DNA of 64,000 bases from Melampsora larici-populina 98AG31 (lineage: Eukaryota; Basidiomycota; Pucciniomycetes; Pucciniales; Melampsoraceae): positions 3,102,983 to 3,166,982 of the forward strand of contig NW_006768766.1 in assembly GCF_000204055.1 (NCBI RefSeq), written 5' to 3'. Both the position numbers and the translations under genes were made by a program. Below are positions 1 through 12,600 of this stretch, piece after piece (the first letter of the stretch is position 1; every line of letters starts with the position of its first letter). The notes beneath the pieces are model-generated. The model saw nothing but the letters and a program-made list of their open reading frames with translations. It did not search any database and was not told the origin of the DNA.

Positions 1-1061
1 GTAGAGGCGAAAATGGTGTGTGTTGAATTCAAAACGGTCTTCAGGGGATCGAGATATGACCGAGAAAAAATAAGATGATCGGGAGCCTAGGAGGACAAAA
101 CAGTAAGCAGTTCGATCCTATACGCATAGATATAGAATTTGCCACAAATCGCCGCTTGTGGATTGTGCTGTTAAAGGTTACACCGGCGGTACGAGAAGCG
201 CCACCCTGCGCCACCTGGTCCCGCGTGTAATCTTTACCCTTTTTATTCCTGCTGGTTCGAGGTGTGGCTCGCCGGATTGAGATACGTAGGAGGACCGCAT
301 GCAGCCATCCATGCAATGGGTTGATAAGCCGATCTCAATCGGCATGAATCGACGGAGTGAGTGAGTGAGAACTGTGAAGAGTCAGGACCCTCGAATGCGG
401 TAGAATGCGGTTATGGACTTTGACAAAAACCGCTTTGAGGATTTTGGGCTCTACACTCCACACTAGTGCAGTTCTCAAGGTTTCAAGCATTGGAAGAGAT
501 GAACACCAGCGAGACTGATCCGATCACTTCCGCTGGCCTCATTTCGACGTAAAATGGAAGGGTGCAAATTTCTTTGCGTCCCACAACAAGGACAAAACCT
601 GACTCTAATATATTGAGTGTTACAGGACCTCCGGAACCATGAAGGGTCCAAATTGAGTGCATTTGGAGGCCTTCATTTAGACCCGTCTTGTGCGCTACTA
701 CACTTGTTGAAACCGTGTAGTATGATCTTTATGTGTAGACCGGAAAGATCAAGGAGTTTGAAAAGTATTTCTGTCGCGACAAATGATTAATCATTAAAGG
801 CGTGAAAAGAGGTAAAGGTGACGCGACTCCACGAGGAGAGGCAACGTTCAGGTCACGTGATCAACTACATAGTGGTGGTACTCGCTCAGATTTTACGAAC
901 AAACGATTTGAATTTGAATTTGTTCTCTGTAGATACACACTTTCATTTCATATTCTCCAATACCTCATTCTCAAAAACACAAGCATCCAACTTTCCTTTA
1001 TCAAAGAATCTATCAAGACCTGATTCCAACTGATCCTTAACTCGCAATCAAGCAAACCCAA
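1..1061. other. Non-coding stretch; 5' UTR of the SNF2 gene at its right end
   Basis: No open frame here looks like a protein; the ORFs at 41-316 and 802-1033 have no recognisable composition or motif. Roughly the last 150-200 bases are probably promoter and 5' UTR of the downstream SNF2 gene, because a good donor site follows directly at 1063. Nothing else recognised. Confidence 0.5.
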
Positions 1062-4000
1062 AGTATGTTCAAATCATTTTCAATCATATGAACAAAATAC
1101 TCCAATCTGATCATCTTTCGAACATCAGTGGATCAGGAAACAACAAAAACAACTGAAGAAGTTCCTATACCATTTCAAGATGTATCATTAGACGATTCAA
1201 AAGGAGAAGAAAAACAAGAAACTCGAGATAAATTATCACGATTGAACTTTTTACTAAGAGCTAGTGGAATTTATAGTCAAATCATCTCACAAAATGTTAA
1301 TGCTTAGAATCTTGATATCTTTTTTTGTTTGTGGAATTTGAAATGGTACTGATGTTTTCTGTTTAAATTAATAGATAGAACGCGAAAGAGCTTCACGTGA
1401 AGCAGCCATTAAGAAACAAACTGAAAAGTCGAATGAAAGTAGTACAAAATCTCAATCTATCAAACCACCAGAAAAACGTGATAATACTAGAAAATCATCC
1501 AGAACTTTGAAGAATGAAACCGATCAACCTAATGAACCGATCAGCAAATCTAATCAAACGCGATCAAGAAGGAAAAACGCGAAAATTGAAAATGCTAAAG
1601 AGGCTGAACTAGAAACGGCAAAGGTCACTCAACTGATTGAAAATGCTCAATCCAACGAAGCCCAAGACGAAAAATCAGATCAAAAACCCGAATCAATTCC
1701 TAATCATGTTGGTCAACCTGATCTCTTATCTGGTGTAACCATGAGACCATATCAACTAGCTGGTATGCATTGGTTAGCCACACTTTATGAAAACGGTTTA
1801 AATGGAATCTTAGCCGACGAAATGGGATTAGGAAAAACTTTACAAACGATCAGTTTTTTATGTTATTTAAGAGAAAGAGGAGTTTGGGGACCATTTCTAA
1901 TAGTTTGTCCATTAAGTACAGTAGCTAATTGGGTGAATGAATTCGAAAGGTTTTGTCCTACTGTACCTGTTGTACTTTATCATGGATCAAAAGATGAAAG
2001 AAATACTTTAAGAGCTGAAAGAATGTCACCACCTGAAGATGATCCTAAAGCTTGGTTAGGTAAACCGATCAATAAACGAAGCAATAAACGAAACAATTTG
2101 AAATCAAATCTTACAGCTTGGACTTCAACTAATACAAAAGAAACGTTTCCTGTAGTGGTGACTTCATATGAGATTGTGATGAATGATCGTCAATATCTTT
2201 CTCAATATGCTTGGTCTTATATTGTTGTTGATGAATCACATCGATTGAAGAATTTAGAGTGTAAATTGGTTCAGGAATTGAAATCTTATACTAGTGCTAA
2301 TCGATTACTCTTGACGGTAAGGTGTCCTTTTACAAGAAGATCCACAATCAGGATCACCATCAAACTAAATCATTCTCTTTGCGTGAATTGTCCAGGGAAC
2401 GCCATTACACAACAACTTGAAAGAGTTGTGGTCATTACTTAACTTGTTAGTACTCCTATCCTTTGAATCTTTATGATGACGCGTCGAACTTTTGACTGAT
2501 AATTGTTTTCGCACAGTATCTTACCTGAGATCTTTGATGATTATTCTTCGTTTGAACAATGGTTTGACCTTTCGTCCGTCACAGCGGCTACAGATTCAGC
2601 TGCTGCTCTTTCTTCTGCTCAAGCCCAACATATCGTCAGAAATTTACACGCAATTCTGAAACCATTCATGTTACGTAGAATGAAGAGTGAGGTTGAAACA
2701 TCATTGCCAAAGAAGAAAGAGTAAGTTTCCCATTTCCACATGAGAGTGATTCCCAATCTACTTTTTAGTCATGTTTACCGTGTCTGACCTTATGACATTT
2801 GGATGATTGATTTAGGTACCTTTTGACAGCTCCACTGACAGCACAACAGAAAGAATTGTATGAAGCAGTTATCAATAAATCATTGAGAACCTTACTAGTC
2901 AATCAAAAGTCAAAAGCCGCTGAAGAAGCCGAGAACTTGAGCTCAAACAAACGTGAAAGGTCTAATTCACACTCTTCAAAAGCTGAAGAGATCGAGTCAT
3001 CAAAACGGATTAAAATAGATGAAGATAGTTCAGACGAAGACACTCCATTAGCTAGCACCAAGAAACCATCTCAGAGAAAATCATTAGGAAGACAAACCAA
3101 AGACGTCAAAAAGTTACATGGTTATACTGAAGTATCAGATCAACAATTCTTTCAAGATGTTGAAAAAGGCGTTTCTACTGAGATTGATTATAATTTACAA
3201 ACTCAATCAATTCAATCGGTTCAAGGAAAAAACAAAAATCAATTTGAAGCTATCAAAAGTGTAAATCAAATGAAATTACAAAACGTGATGATGCAACTTA
3301 GAAAAGTTTGTAATCATCCTTGGTTATTTGATTGGCCTATTGATCCTACCACTGGAACTTATTCAGTTGGATCTGGTTTGATTACTTCTTCTGGTAAGAT
3401 GTTATTACTGGATAAATTATTACATGTTTTATTTGATAGAGGTCATAAAGTTTTAATCTTTTCTCAATGTAAGTTTTTAAAGTTAATGTCGTCTTCATGG
3501 AAAAAAAAGTATCGTAAATTGATGTTGAATTTTCTTTGAATTAGTTACTAGTATGCTTGATATTATTCATGATTGGGCTAATGATTTGAAAGGATGGAAA
3601 GTTTGTAGAATTGATGGGAGTACTAGTCAAGATGAACGTAGAGCACAAATGAAAGATTTTAATCAAAATCATGGACCTGATGGTGAGAGTTTAAATCTCA
3701 AATGATCTGATGATGCATTCTTCAATCTCACACCTGATTTCAAACTTTCTCTATGATTGATTGGTTTTTAGGATGCAGTCTATTTTTATTATCTACAAGA
3801 GCAGGAGGAGTCGGAATTAATTTAGTAGCAGCAGATACGGTGATTTTGTTTGACTCAGATTGGAATCCACAACAAGATTTACAAGCTCAAGACCGAGTTC
3901 ATAGAATTGGACAAACTAAACCTGTCTTAGTATTTAGATTAGTAAGTGGTAACACCATCGAAACTAAGATGTTGCAAAAAGCAAGTCAAAAGAGAAAATT

Positions 4001-4456
4001 GGAAACTTTAGTGATTGGACATGGATTTGATTTGACTAAAAAGGAGGAAGAGGATGAAGAGGATGAGGAAGGGAACGGATCAGAAGATGATCTTCAAGAG
4101 ATCGTATTTGGTAAACGTAGTGTAAAGAGCAAAAAGAAAAGTATGAAAGATTTAGCTGAAGCTATTTTAAAGAATGATGGAGAAAAGATCGTTTTAGCTG
4201 AAGTTGGTGATGAGATCTTAAGTGATCAACAATTGGAAAGTTTATTAGATAGAAGTGTGAGTGAAAGTTTGATTTAAAGAAACAGAAAAAGGCTTCAGAA
4301 AAATTGATGAAGAGATTTTTCTTTTTGATCTTATAGGATGAAGTTATGGAAAGTAAATTAGGTTGGAATTGTGATAAAGATGAAAAGGATGATACAAAGA
4401 AAGGTTTGATTGGAGTTGAAGTTTTTGAAACTAAAAAAACGAAAGATGTATTTTAA
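1062..4456 (+). CDS. IRC5: LSH/HELLS/Irc5-type SNF2 chromatin-remodelling ATPase
   Basis: Nuclear SNF2-family ATPase of the LSH/HELLS/DDM1/Irc5 group, which remodels nucleosomes and in other organisms supports heterochromatin and DNA methylation. Proposed exons are 1062, 1129-1295, 1375-2316, 2396-2445, 2517-2720, 2816-3468, 3545-3682, 3772-4256 and 4337-4456, totalling 2760 nt (919 aa) without an internal stop. Visible in order: an N-terminal [15 protein letters not shown] segment typical of [22 protein letters not shown], motif I DEMGLGKT (about residue 205), DESH box with HRLKN (about 340), LLLTGTPLHN, LLPEIFDD-like linker, an acidic/basic insert (about 500-560), and the helicase C motifs [11 protein letters not shown] and RVHRIGQT (about 760). 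The ATG is formed across an intron: A at 1062 plus TG at 1129-1130. The upstream exon has an in-frame TAA at 1038, so no other start exists. All introns are GT-AG, 66-95 nt. The family is secure; the Irc5 name is by homology. Confidence 0.93.
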
Positions 4457-5686
4457 TAGAGGGGTTTCCCTATAGATGGATAGATTGTAGGATTGATTTA
4501 ACTTATGTTTTCATTTTAGGTATAATGATCATTTTTTCTTGGATTTTGATTTTTACTTATTTCCATATAGACCGTCTTTTGGATTGCATTGAGTGTGGAT
4601 ATCTCTTTATATAGGATTAAATAGGATTTTTATATTTTACATTTGTTTTTGTCGTTGTTTTTTTAATTAGGTTGGGATTAGATTTAATTGATCAAGGTTC
4701 AACTTGAAGATTCTTTGTTTTTTTTTGACAAAGAATACCATTGGAATTGAAGTGAATGAATATAACCAATGTCTATCCATAGGAAAAGTAATTTTTCATA
4801 GAGAGTTAGAGGCTATAGTCTACAACGTGACCATGAACTTTTCATCTAACTTGACTACAAAACTTATTTTCCAGTCTTAAGGAAAAAAGAAAACAAGATA
4901 AGAGGTAGGTTTTGGTGAGAATATTTGTTAGTATCCATAAAGTAGGAAGAGAGTCAGAGAGGAAAGAGAGCATTTATACGTCAAGAAGTGAATCCTTCTT
5001 GATTCAAAGTTATGCACTCTTGCCAAATTTTGGGAACACAAGTGAATTGAAAAAGATAAGGAAAAATTGTTGAACTAGTAGTAGGGGCACAGCATGCATG
5101 TTGAGATGACAAAATGACTTTTCACTAGTTTTGGGCCTGCAAGATACATGGATCTTTGTTGCATGGAAATGCATGTGTTATTAAATTGCAAGCGGTCTAT
5201 TCTTGGCAATTGGGTAGGCATTTTGTGAGCCACGTATTATTCTCATCACTCTTCCGCTGGATCTCATCAATATTGCAAACAAATAGGACTTCCTGCAAAC
5301 ACATAGGACTCCTGGGGTTTCATTCAGCTTCAGTTGTACACGTTGACGACTGAGTTGATTGTGTAGACAAGTTCATGAAAGCAATCAGGCATTGAGGTGA
5401 AGTAGCATGGTATGTTGCAGCATAGATCATGAGATGAAAGTTGAAGAGGATAAAGAGAAAGATCTAGAAGGTGAAGTATCCGCCAAGTCAAATTAAATTT
5501 GACCAAACTGAACTTTTTAAAAGTACAAATACACTTTTAGCCAATTCAGACTGACTCAGCTGACAAGAATTCAATCAACTCTAACTTTCTTTAACCCTTC
5601 AACCAGCTTCATCCTATAAGTTATCGAACATCAAATCACCATTCTCACCATCAACACCGAAGAGAATATCGATCTTTTAACAAATC
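4457..5686. other. Intergenic, AT-rich
   Basis: T-rich 3' flank of the SNF2 gene followed by the promoter region of the HUA1-like gene. No credible reading frame, tandem repeat or terminal inverted repeat was seen. Confidence 0.5.
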
Positions 5687-6578
5687 ATGCCACCTACTCT
5701 TCCACCTCGACCGAATCATCTTCAAAGTGCCATTCCAATAGAACAACAACAACATGAACCAAGTCTAGATTCAGATGAACCACCACCAGCTTACACGGCT
5801 ACTGCTACTGATCAAAACAAAACAGTAGAATCAGGTCCATCTTATCCATTCGGACCTACCGAACCACAACCCCATCAACAGTTTATACAACCTCATCCTA
5901 ACTCACAAGGATTCAATCATCATCAGCCTTTTCAAAGTTATCCAAACCAAGCTTATCATCCTCATCCTCCACAACATCCTTACCACCAAACCCATCCAAA
6001 CCATTATCCAAATCAACCATTATCCTCAACTTCAACTTCATCTAACTTTCCTCCATCACCATCAAACGTAAATCTCGAACCTACCAGGATTCCAACTCAT
6101 GGTAGACCTTTACTTCATGATGATAGAGTATTAGTCTACCCACCTTCAAATGTATTCTTTTGTTCGAAATGTTGTAACACAGGTTACAAAGGTTTTGATC
6201 CAGCAAGACCATGTAGAAAAGTAAGTGTTGATCTATCCTTTTGTTTTATTAGTACACCTTTTTTTTTCTGATTTTCGATTTCTTTTCTTTCAAATTTGAT
6301 TACAGTGTTGGGAAAAGTATGGAAAACTTTGGTCAACAGTTAAAGTATTATCAAATACAAATCAATTAAATTTACAAAGACCATTACCACCCATTCAAGG
6401 AATTCCAAATAATCCTACATCAGCTTTGATCGTCAGACCAGGTGATTCACGTATAGGTGGTAGATTATGTTGGAATTGTAATGGGAAAGGTGAAATTGAA
6501 GATGAAGGTTTATTTGGTGTACTGTTTACGAGTTCTGATCGTTGTAGAGTTTGTATGGGAGCTGGTCGGACATTTTAA
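5687..6578 (+). CDS. HUA1: Hua1-like proline/glutamine/histidine-rich protein with DnaJ-type zinc ribbon
   Basis: Two exons, 5687-6220 and 6306-6578 (85-nt intron, GTAAGT...ACAG), give 268 aa. The N-terminal 135 residues are low-complexity, rich in Pro, His, Gln and Ser, with a PPPAY motif (PY type, a potential WW-domain ligand) near residue 32. The C-terminal half carries YPPSNVFFCSKC, then a Cys pair, RIGGRLCWNCNGKG and CRVCMGAG, i.e. repeated CxxC units like the DnaJ cysteine-rich region. This layout matches fungal Hua1, a cytoplasmic protein linked to endocytic and ubiquitin factors (Rsp5/Sla1) in yeast. The function here is inferred from that family. The ATG at 5687 is the first in frame after the 5' leader. 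The gene ends in GRTF-stop at 6576-6578. Confidence 0.8.
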
Positions 6579-7328
6579 AATCGAATTCCGAAAAATGTAC
6601 GTTGATGATTTCAAAACAAATGATTTTCTTCATTGTTTTTGTTTGTTGTTGTCTAATGTTCTAATTTACGCCATGATCAGGTGATGAACAAGGTTCTAGA
6701 TACATGAATCACTGGACGATCAACCTTTTGGACACAAGGTATTGAAGATCCTTAACTCGCATTCAAGAACGATCAAAGCCCAGAAGAAAATATCAAGAGA
6801 TAAACACGCTTTCTTTACTCTACTATCACTATTGACAAATGTTTATCAAACATGCTTGAATTGATTTCAAAAATTGAAAAAATCTAAATATGCGTTTATA
6901 ATTAATCTTGTTTGTTGTTGTTCTCATCTGAAGTATGTTTGTCTTTGTTGTTGTTCTATTGTTGTTGTTAAATTACATTTTATTATTTAAAATGGTCGTT
7001 AAATTCAAAGAGTGTGTTATGGGGGCTTTTCCATAGTCTAAAAGACGACATTTTTTCTTCAAGATTCAACTTGTTCAGGTCTTAGTAGCAATGACTAATT
7101 AGATATCGTCCATGCATTTCTTCATTATTAGGAAGTAGTAAGAAGAGATCTTCACTCTTCAAAGAAACATGTGAAACAAATCACATCGCTTTCAAAGGAT
7201 TCAAATCTTGAAATCTCATTTGATTGTGCCTAGTGCCTACCAGCCAGCCAGCCGCACAATGGCCACAATCTTACTGGCAGCAGCCGGAGCCAGAGCCGTC
7301 GTAGACCCGGACTGCGGAAAGACGTCAT
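6579..7328. other. Intergenic, AT-rich, then GC-richer flank of the tRNA
   Basis: 3' flank of the HUA1-like gene with GTT/TTG-rich low-complexity DNA near 6900-6980. The last 90 bases before the tRNA are GC-richer. No gene seen. Confidence 0.5.
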
Positions 7329-7409
7329 GGATTCGTGGCCCAGTGGTAAGGCGCTCGCCTTCGATATAGGCGTAGCGAGAGATCGTCGGTTCGACCCCGG
7401 CCGGATTCA
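7329..7409 (+). tRNA. tRNA-Arg (anticodon TCG) with 9-nt intron, copy 1
   Basis: Folds as a complete tRNA. The 7-bp acceptor stem (7329-7335 with 7402-7408) has two G-U pairs, and the discriminator is A at 7409. The A box is TGGCCCAGTGG and the B box GGTTCGACCCC. The D stem is GCC/GGC, the anticodon stem CTCGC/GCGAG, the variable loop AGATC and the T stem GTCGG/CCGGC. Anticodon TCG is at 7361-7363, preceded by T33 and followed by A37. A 9-nt intron (7365-7373) sits at the canonical 37/38 position. A run of seven T (7411-7417) follows as Pol III terminator. It would read CGA arginine codons. A second copy at 16475-16555 differs only inside the intron. Confidence 0.9.
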
Positions 7410-7500
7410 ATTTTTTTCCGTGTTCCGCAACACATGGATCGCGAGAAGCCCTCGTCTCCAATTTTTGAACTAGATGAATTGAATGATTGACAACGTTGTA

Positions 7501-7780
7501 CAGCCCTTTGCATGATTGATGACTTTGGAGAAAAAAAACCTTGAGTTTTCAACAAAAAAACCTCGAGTGTTTTTAAAAAGTGACCGAGTTTTTTCAAAAA
7601 ACTACCGAGTTTTTGAAAAAACCAATCAGTTTTTCTTGAAATTTTCAAATGTCAATGAGCTTATGAAAAACTCAGTAGGCTTTCAAAAAAACTTGGTCAC
7701 TTTTTAAAAAAACTCTAGATTTTTTTTGTTGCAAACTCAAGGTTTTTTTTCTCCAAAGTCATCAATCATGCAAAGGGCTG
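7501..7780. mobile_element. Foldback MITE with TA target-site duplication
   Basis: 280-bp element that is an imperfect palindrome along nearly its whole length. The outer 40 bp on each side (7501-7540 and 7741-7780) are perfectly complementary, beginning CAGCCCTTTGCATGATTG. It is flanked by TA at 7499-7500 and 7781-7782, as for Tc1/mariner-type elements. The paralogous segment near 16640 lacks it. No coding capacity. Confidence 0.85.
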
Positions 7781-8123
7781 TACCAAAAGGCAAGTTAAAA
7801 GAACGTATTATGATATACAATGACTATTTTGGATCTGCAGTTGTAGACAAAGAATACAGACTCTGACAAGCATCTAATGCATGTTTCTCCCCAAATGATC
7901 TCTTAAACATTGGAGAAAAGTAATCACACCACAAGAAAATCTGGTAAAAACAATTACTTTGATCCTATTCTCTCAAGATGTATACATAGATCAGTAGCAC
8001 TACTTAGCTGTATTGGAAAAATCTTGGAAATAATAAAAATGAAATCGTAAACCAAAAGTAGATCAAAATTTTCTATCATACTATTACAATGTGTGTTTCT
8101 TTCTTTTTGCAAATCTCCTCTTA

Positions 8124-8509
8124 GAGCATCCACAGCCGTGCCGTAAATTTGTATTGTACGGAGCGCCGCACGGATCGTTTAGGCAAGTGTTTGAGGCATA
8201 AATTTCAAACAATGCACAGCCGTGGTGTTGTACAGTACGGCTTGTAGCATATTTTGTGAAGTGAGTTATGGGTTAATTGATCATCGAGGGAGATATTCTG
8301 CAGGGAGTGTGGTTGTGGAAGTGGGAGTTATGGGAGAAGCGAGGTACAGATGAATTTAGGGAGCGAGCCAAAATAGAACATATTTGGCCTATTTTGGCTC
8401 GCACAGAGGGAATTCCCTTAGCTACGTGAAAATTTAGGGCATTGGCTGTGGATGTTTTTGCCCTAAATTTCCATACGACACGGTTTACACCACACGGCTG
8501 TGGATGCTC
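8124..8509. mobile_element. PIF/Harbinger-like MITE with TTA target-site duplication
   Basis: 386-bp element with 17-bp terminal inverted repeats GAGCATCCACAGCCGTG, flanked by TTA at 8121-8123 and 8510-8512, the TWA target duplication typical of PIF/Harbinger. Inside, near 8362-8403, a 14-bp arm GCGAGCCAAAATAG is repeated in inverted orientation. No transposase frame. The paralogous sequence beside VPS34 (about 16945-16955) is uninterrupted, which supports insertion after the duplication. Confidence 0.8.
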
Positions 8510-9674
8510 TTATGAGCCCAGCTTGTGCCACCGTGACGTGAGCCACGGACTGGCCCCGGTCTGATGCCAGCTAAAATTCATACCAACGCCTGATGTAAGC
8601 CATTAGTCGGCTGAAGGCATCCAGCTGGCTGACGTGCGCCATCAACCAAACTCCCATCCAATCCTCTGCTCTGTTGAAATAAACTGTTAAGTTGGTGTGA
8701 ATTCTTTTGATTACGTTCAAGAACTTACAAGTTATGAAGATATCCAATTAATCAATTCATTACGTAAAATATGTCTGGAGCTAGAATGTAGTGTTGAATG
8801 TTGAATACTTTAATGTGTGAAATCTAAGAAGAGTGTAGTTGAACTTGAGGTCGGATAAAGATTTTTAATTGATGTGATAGTTCATAGTGTTTCTTTCTGT
8901 TTGCTTGTGATTTTTGATGTGATGTGTTTTGAATCTGTTGAAGTGTTTTTCTTATATACCAGACTGTCTTTCACCTTTAGAATCTTTTTCCTCTTGTTGA
9001 GGAAAATATTCTAAAGGTAGGGTATTTGTTTTTCTAATCTGATTATTCTTTTATACTGAATTATTTGACAACACTGTTGGTGTTCTGTGTTGTTGTTATA
9101 TTCTCTTTTTAGTCTGTTATTCTTCTTTGTCAGGTACGTGAGCGTCATGCTCTATTTTTGTCTCAATCTTTCAGCTGTGTCTTGTCAACACATTAAGATG
9201 AACCTTTTATTGTTCACCTTATAAAAAGGTGTTAGGTCATTTTTTGTCTAAATCCTTTATGCTCATCCAATCCAGCAGATCTTCCACCAACAATGTCAAC
9301 CCGTTCACGTCATCTAGCCAAAAACATGTAAGGCCCTTGCTTCTGGGCAACCAATTCAGGATATTCCCACAGGAAAGTCACACCATTATACATCATTGAA
9401 CCCGTCAACAACCAATCTAGCCTACTTTTGTGAAAGCCTGACAGTTACGGCTGATGTCCCACAACATTGAATTACGCAAGTATCTAGCCTCTACACCATT
9501 CAAGAATGTTCTTCACACAATGATTAGGTTATATAAGGGTTTACTTCTTGGCCAAATTTCATGTTTGTTTGTGATTCACCTGTTGAAAACTTCAATTTTT
9601 ATAATACTCTTCACACATTAACATCCTCATCCTTTTGTACGCTTCTTTTTGAATCAACCAAATCAATTTGCATC
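8510..9674. other. Intergenic; probable promoter of the disrupted gene at its right end
   Basis: A GC-rich block at about 8526-8573 recurs inverted at 16391-16437. The rest is AT-rich. A TATA-like TTATATAAGG at 9529-9538 lies about 140 nt upstream of the ATG at 9675, a plausible core promoter for the gene later hit by the hAT element. Confidence 0.4.
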
Positions 9675-9687
9675 ATGTCATTAGTCC

Positions 9688-9695
9688 CCCACACC
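9688..9695. repeat. hAT-1 target-site duplication, left copy
   Basis: CCCACACC, matching 13539-13546 on the right. The final C can be assigned to either the duplication or the terminal repeat. Confidence 0.75.
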
Positions 9696-12600
9696 AACGC
9701 CAGAACCAATACGACACAAAAGTCGGTGTCGTATCGGTATTGTATTGCCAATCCGACATGAAATTTCGGATTTCTCCATGTTGGTTCAGCCGACCCAACA
9801 TGGAGACGCCCCAGAAGTCATGTCGGGTATCGGCGACGCAATACAGGCCTGAACCGATATGATATTGCACATATCGGCTCGAGTCTAGGCCTTCCAGGCC
9901 TTCGCAAGACCCTGCGTTGCTCCCAAGTCTCCCACTTTTGACCACATCCGGCACTCAAAACCAACTAGTCTTGAATCAATCGATCTAGTTGGTCATGGTG
10001 CCACCCAGGAGGTCTGACCGCTGGGTCTTCCTGCGTTTCCACTCTCAGGCTATCACCAATCCGACCATGCTGAACCATTTCTTGCTGCTTTACATTGCTT
10101 CACCTAACTTTATCATATCTCGCTTAGTACTTTCATTCGTATCTTCTGTCACTGATTCATATTATCATCACTTCGGATCTATCAACAAATTGAGCTACTC
10201 AATCATGGCATCGTTGTCAAACCAATCCGACCTTTTGGAAGTTGAAGATACCCCGTCCAGCTCGAAGGATACTTCCAATGCGACTCCTTCAACCCGATCA
10301 AAGAAACGTAAACAACCAGCATCTAAACAAACCAGCATGAAGTCTAAACGCCAAGCAGTTCAAAATGTAAGTATCATCACTTTATGATCATCATCCAATA
10401 GGTGTAGATGAAACTGATAATTACTTGAAAAAATCACAGAAACCTAGACCTGATTCTGTTCCTGAAGGCCTCGACGTTGACCAAGACTCCGATATCAAAT
10501 TTACCGGCAAAACCCATGCTGAACCCAAATCTCAAGGTCATACTGCACGTGTACGTGAGCTGCTTAAGTATTATGAAAACCCAGTCGAATGTCCTGATGA
10601 AGTAAGTGGTGTCCAATTTGGATTGACCCTTCCTTTTATTTGGAGTATTTAGGTATTACAAGTGTCGGTTCTGTTGTGAATCCTTCGCGAAGTGTGCTAA
10701 TACCTATCAGACTTTATACGGCCATTGCGACGGCGCCGAAACTCAACCAGTATGTGTCAAACAACACCTTGCAATCAAGCAAGGTTTCAAGCTCGAGCTA
10801 TCTTGGGCAGAACAACAAAAGGCTAAGCAGAATCAATCCAACACGTTGGATCAATTTGTGGTTAAACAGCCCTTTGGTGTCAAGAATATGAACCTTATGC
10901 TGGTCATATGGATTCTTCAGCACGCGCTCCCTTGGGCGCGATTTGAAGATACCACTCTTCGGGCAGCATTGTGGTATTCCAATCCATTAGCCACCATATA
11001 CTCATCAACATGGGCAGCTCAAGCAGCTCAGCGTTTATATATTGGACTTCAAAAGCAAGTCATAAAGGATCTCTTTGTATGTTATCTTTGTCTTTAATGT
11101 TTTTCTTTCTTTATGTTTTTATTTAGAGTGTCAAACATGTTCTGATTTGATGCTTCCACAGGACAACAATAGTACTTTTTGTTTGATGCATGATGGGTGG
11201 ACCACCAAAGGTCGATGCCATGCGTTTATTGGAGCTAGTGTGTCTTATATTGATAAGAAATGGAAGTTCCAGGTCCGCCATCTCACACTGAAGCTGGTGA
11301 CATGGAACCACTTCGGTGTGTTGCTTGCTTGACCGCTTGCTCGATTCCTTGTACGCCATGGCCTACACAAAAAAATAAGTTATTAAATTCTTTATCATTT
11401 ATTAAACAAAAAAACTGACATAAATTGTTTTTAAATTCAATACATGCTTGCACAGTCAACCGATTCAGGTGCCAACAACAATACGATGGCCGTCGAGATG
11501 GCACGCATCTTTGAAGAATCCGATGACCCTGTGAAATGGGACGCGAAGGCCAATCATGTGCGTTGTTATGTGCACAAGCTTGCGCTTGTGGTCAAGGCAG
11601 GTTTGAGAAGAATCAAGATTGATCCTGGACACACAAAGCTGACTACAACTCCAGGCCGAAAAATACCTGTTCCGTCATTAGCTATTGACCCCACCTCCAA
11701 CTTCCCTGACGACCCCAACTCCACCGAGGACATCGATGCTCTTGAAGACGGCGATGATGTCGGCGGCAATAAGGATGGTGACACTGACACCGAGCCCGAA
11801 GAGGGCAATGAAGACGATACTCAACTTCAACAAGCTATAGCAAATAATCAATGGAAGCCTGATGTCGTGGTACAGGGAGTCCAAAAGGTCAGTTCGGTGA
11901 TTTACGCTTACATTTGATCATAGTACTGATCAAATACATGCAGGTTGATCTATTTGCACGTCGAGTTTGTGCCAATCCTGCCCTGCAAGCCCTTTTCAAA
12001 GCTCGAAGGGAAGGCAAAGGATCAATTACGGCCGGTTATGGGATTCGTTGGAATGCAGCGGTCACCTCTTGCCAAAAGGTCTGTCAAGCACAAGAGGTAA
12101 GTTTAATCCATTGATTATTGGATTTGTATTCTTCTCTTGACTCACTGTAAAATTTGTTTTCAGACTGTGACACAGATTTTGGGAGGAGTTGACACTCATC
12201 TGTTCGATGAAATGTGTATCACACAGAGTGAATGGGCCGCTATAAGGGCTTCAAACAGTGTGCTAGAGGTACGTATATTCCAACATGATTTAGGTGACTC
12301 AACTAATCTTTGGATATTCGATTTTTGGTAGGTATTTCTATCCTCAACTTTAATGATGGAAGGTGATCACCCTTCAGGAGCACGTGTGCTTTCTGAGTAT
12401 TGTCGCATGGAAAAGGCTCTACAGAAGTTGGAAGAAGAAACTCAATATAAAAGTTTACATAAAATGATTGGTGTCATGCTCAAAAAACTCACAGTTTATC
12501 AGAAAGAGGTGCTCAATTGTGATACTCTTGTCCTAGCTACTGTATTAAATCCCAGCAAGCGCATCAAGTTTTTTGAAAATTATTATCTTGCCGAGGTTTC

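Larger units (their letters stand above)
7327..8123 (+). repeat. Segmental duplication, copy 1 (tRNA-Arg plus downstream flank)
   Basis: The tRNA and its 3' flank up to about 8123 are homologous to 16473-16955. Shared blocks include GATGAAT-GAATGAT after the tRNA, CACAAGAAAATCTGGTAAA, and the stretch ending TTTCTATCATACTATTAC. Copy 2 ends next to the VPS34 stop codon, so copy 2 probably sits in the ancestral position. Copy 1 has since taken two MITE insertions (7501-7780 and 8124-8509), for which copy 2 preserves the empty sites. Confidence 0.8.

Noticed and set aside
7329..7409. tRNA-derived SINE head rather than a tRNA gene
   Set aside because: I first read this as a SINE because it occurs twice with shared flanks, but the acceptor stem pairs fully (allowing G-U), the anticodon loop is normal once a 9-nt intron is removed, and a T7 terminator follows immediately. 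A true tRNA in a duplicated segment explains everything.
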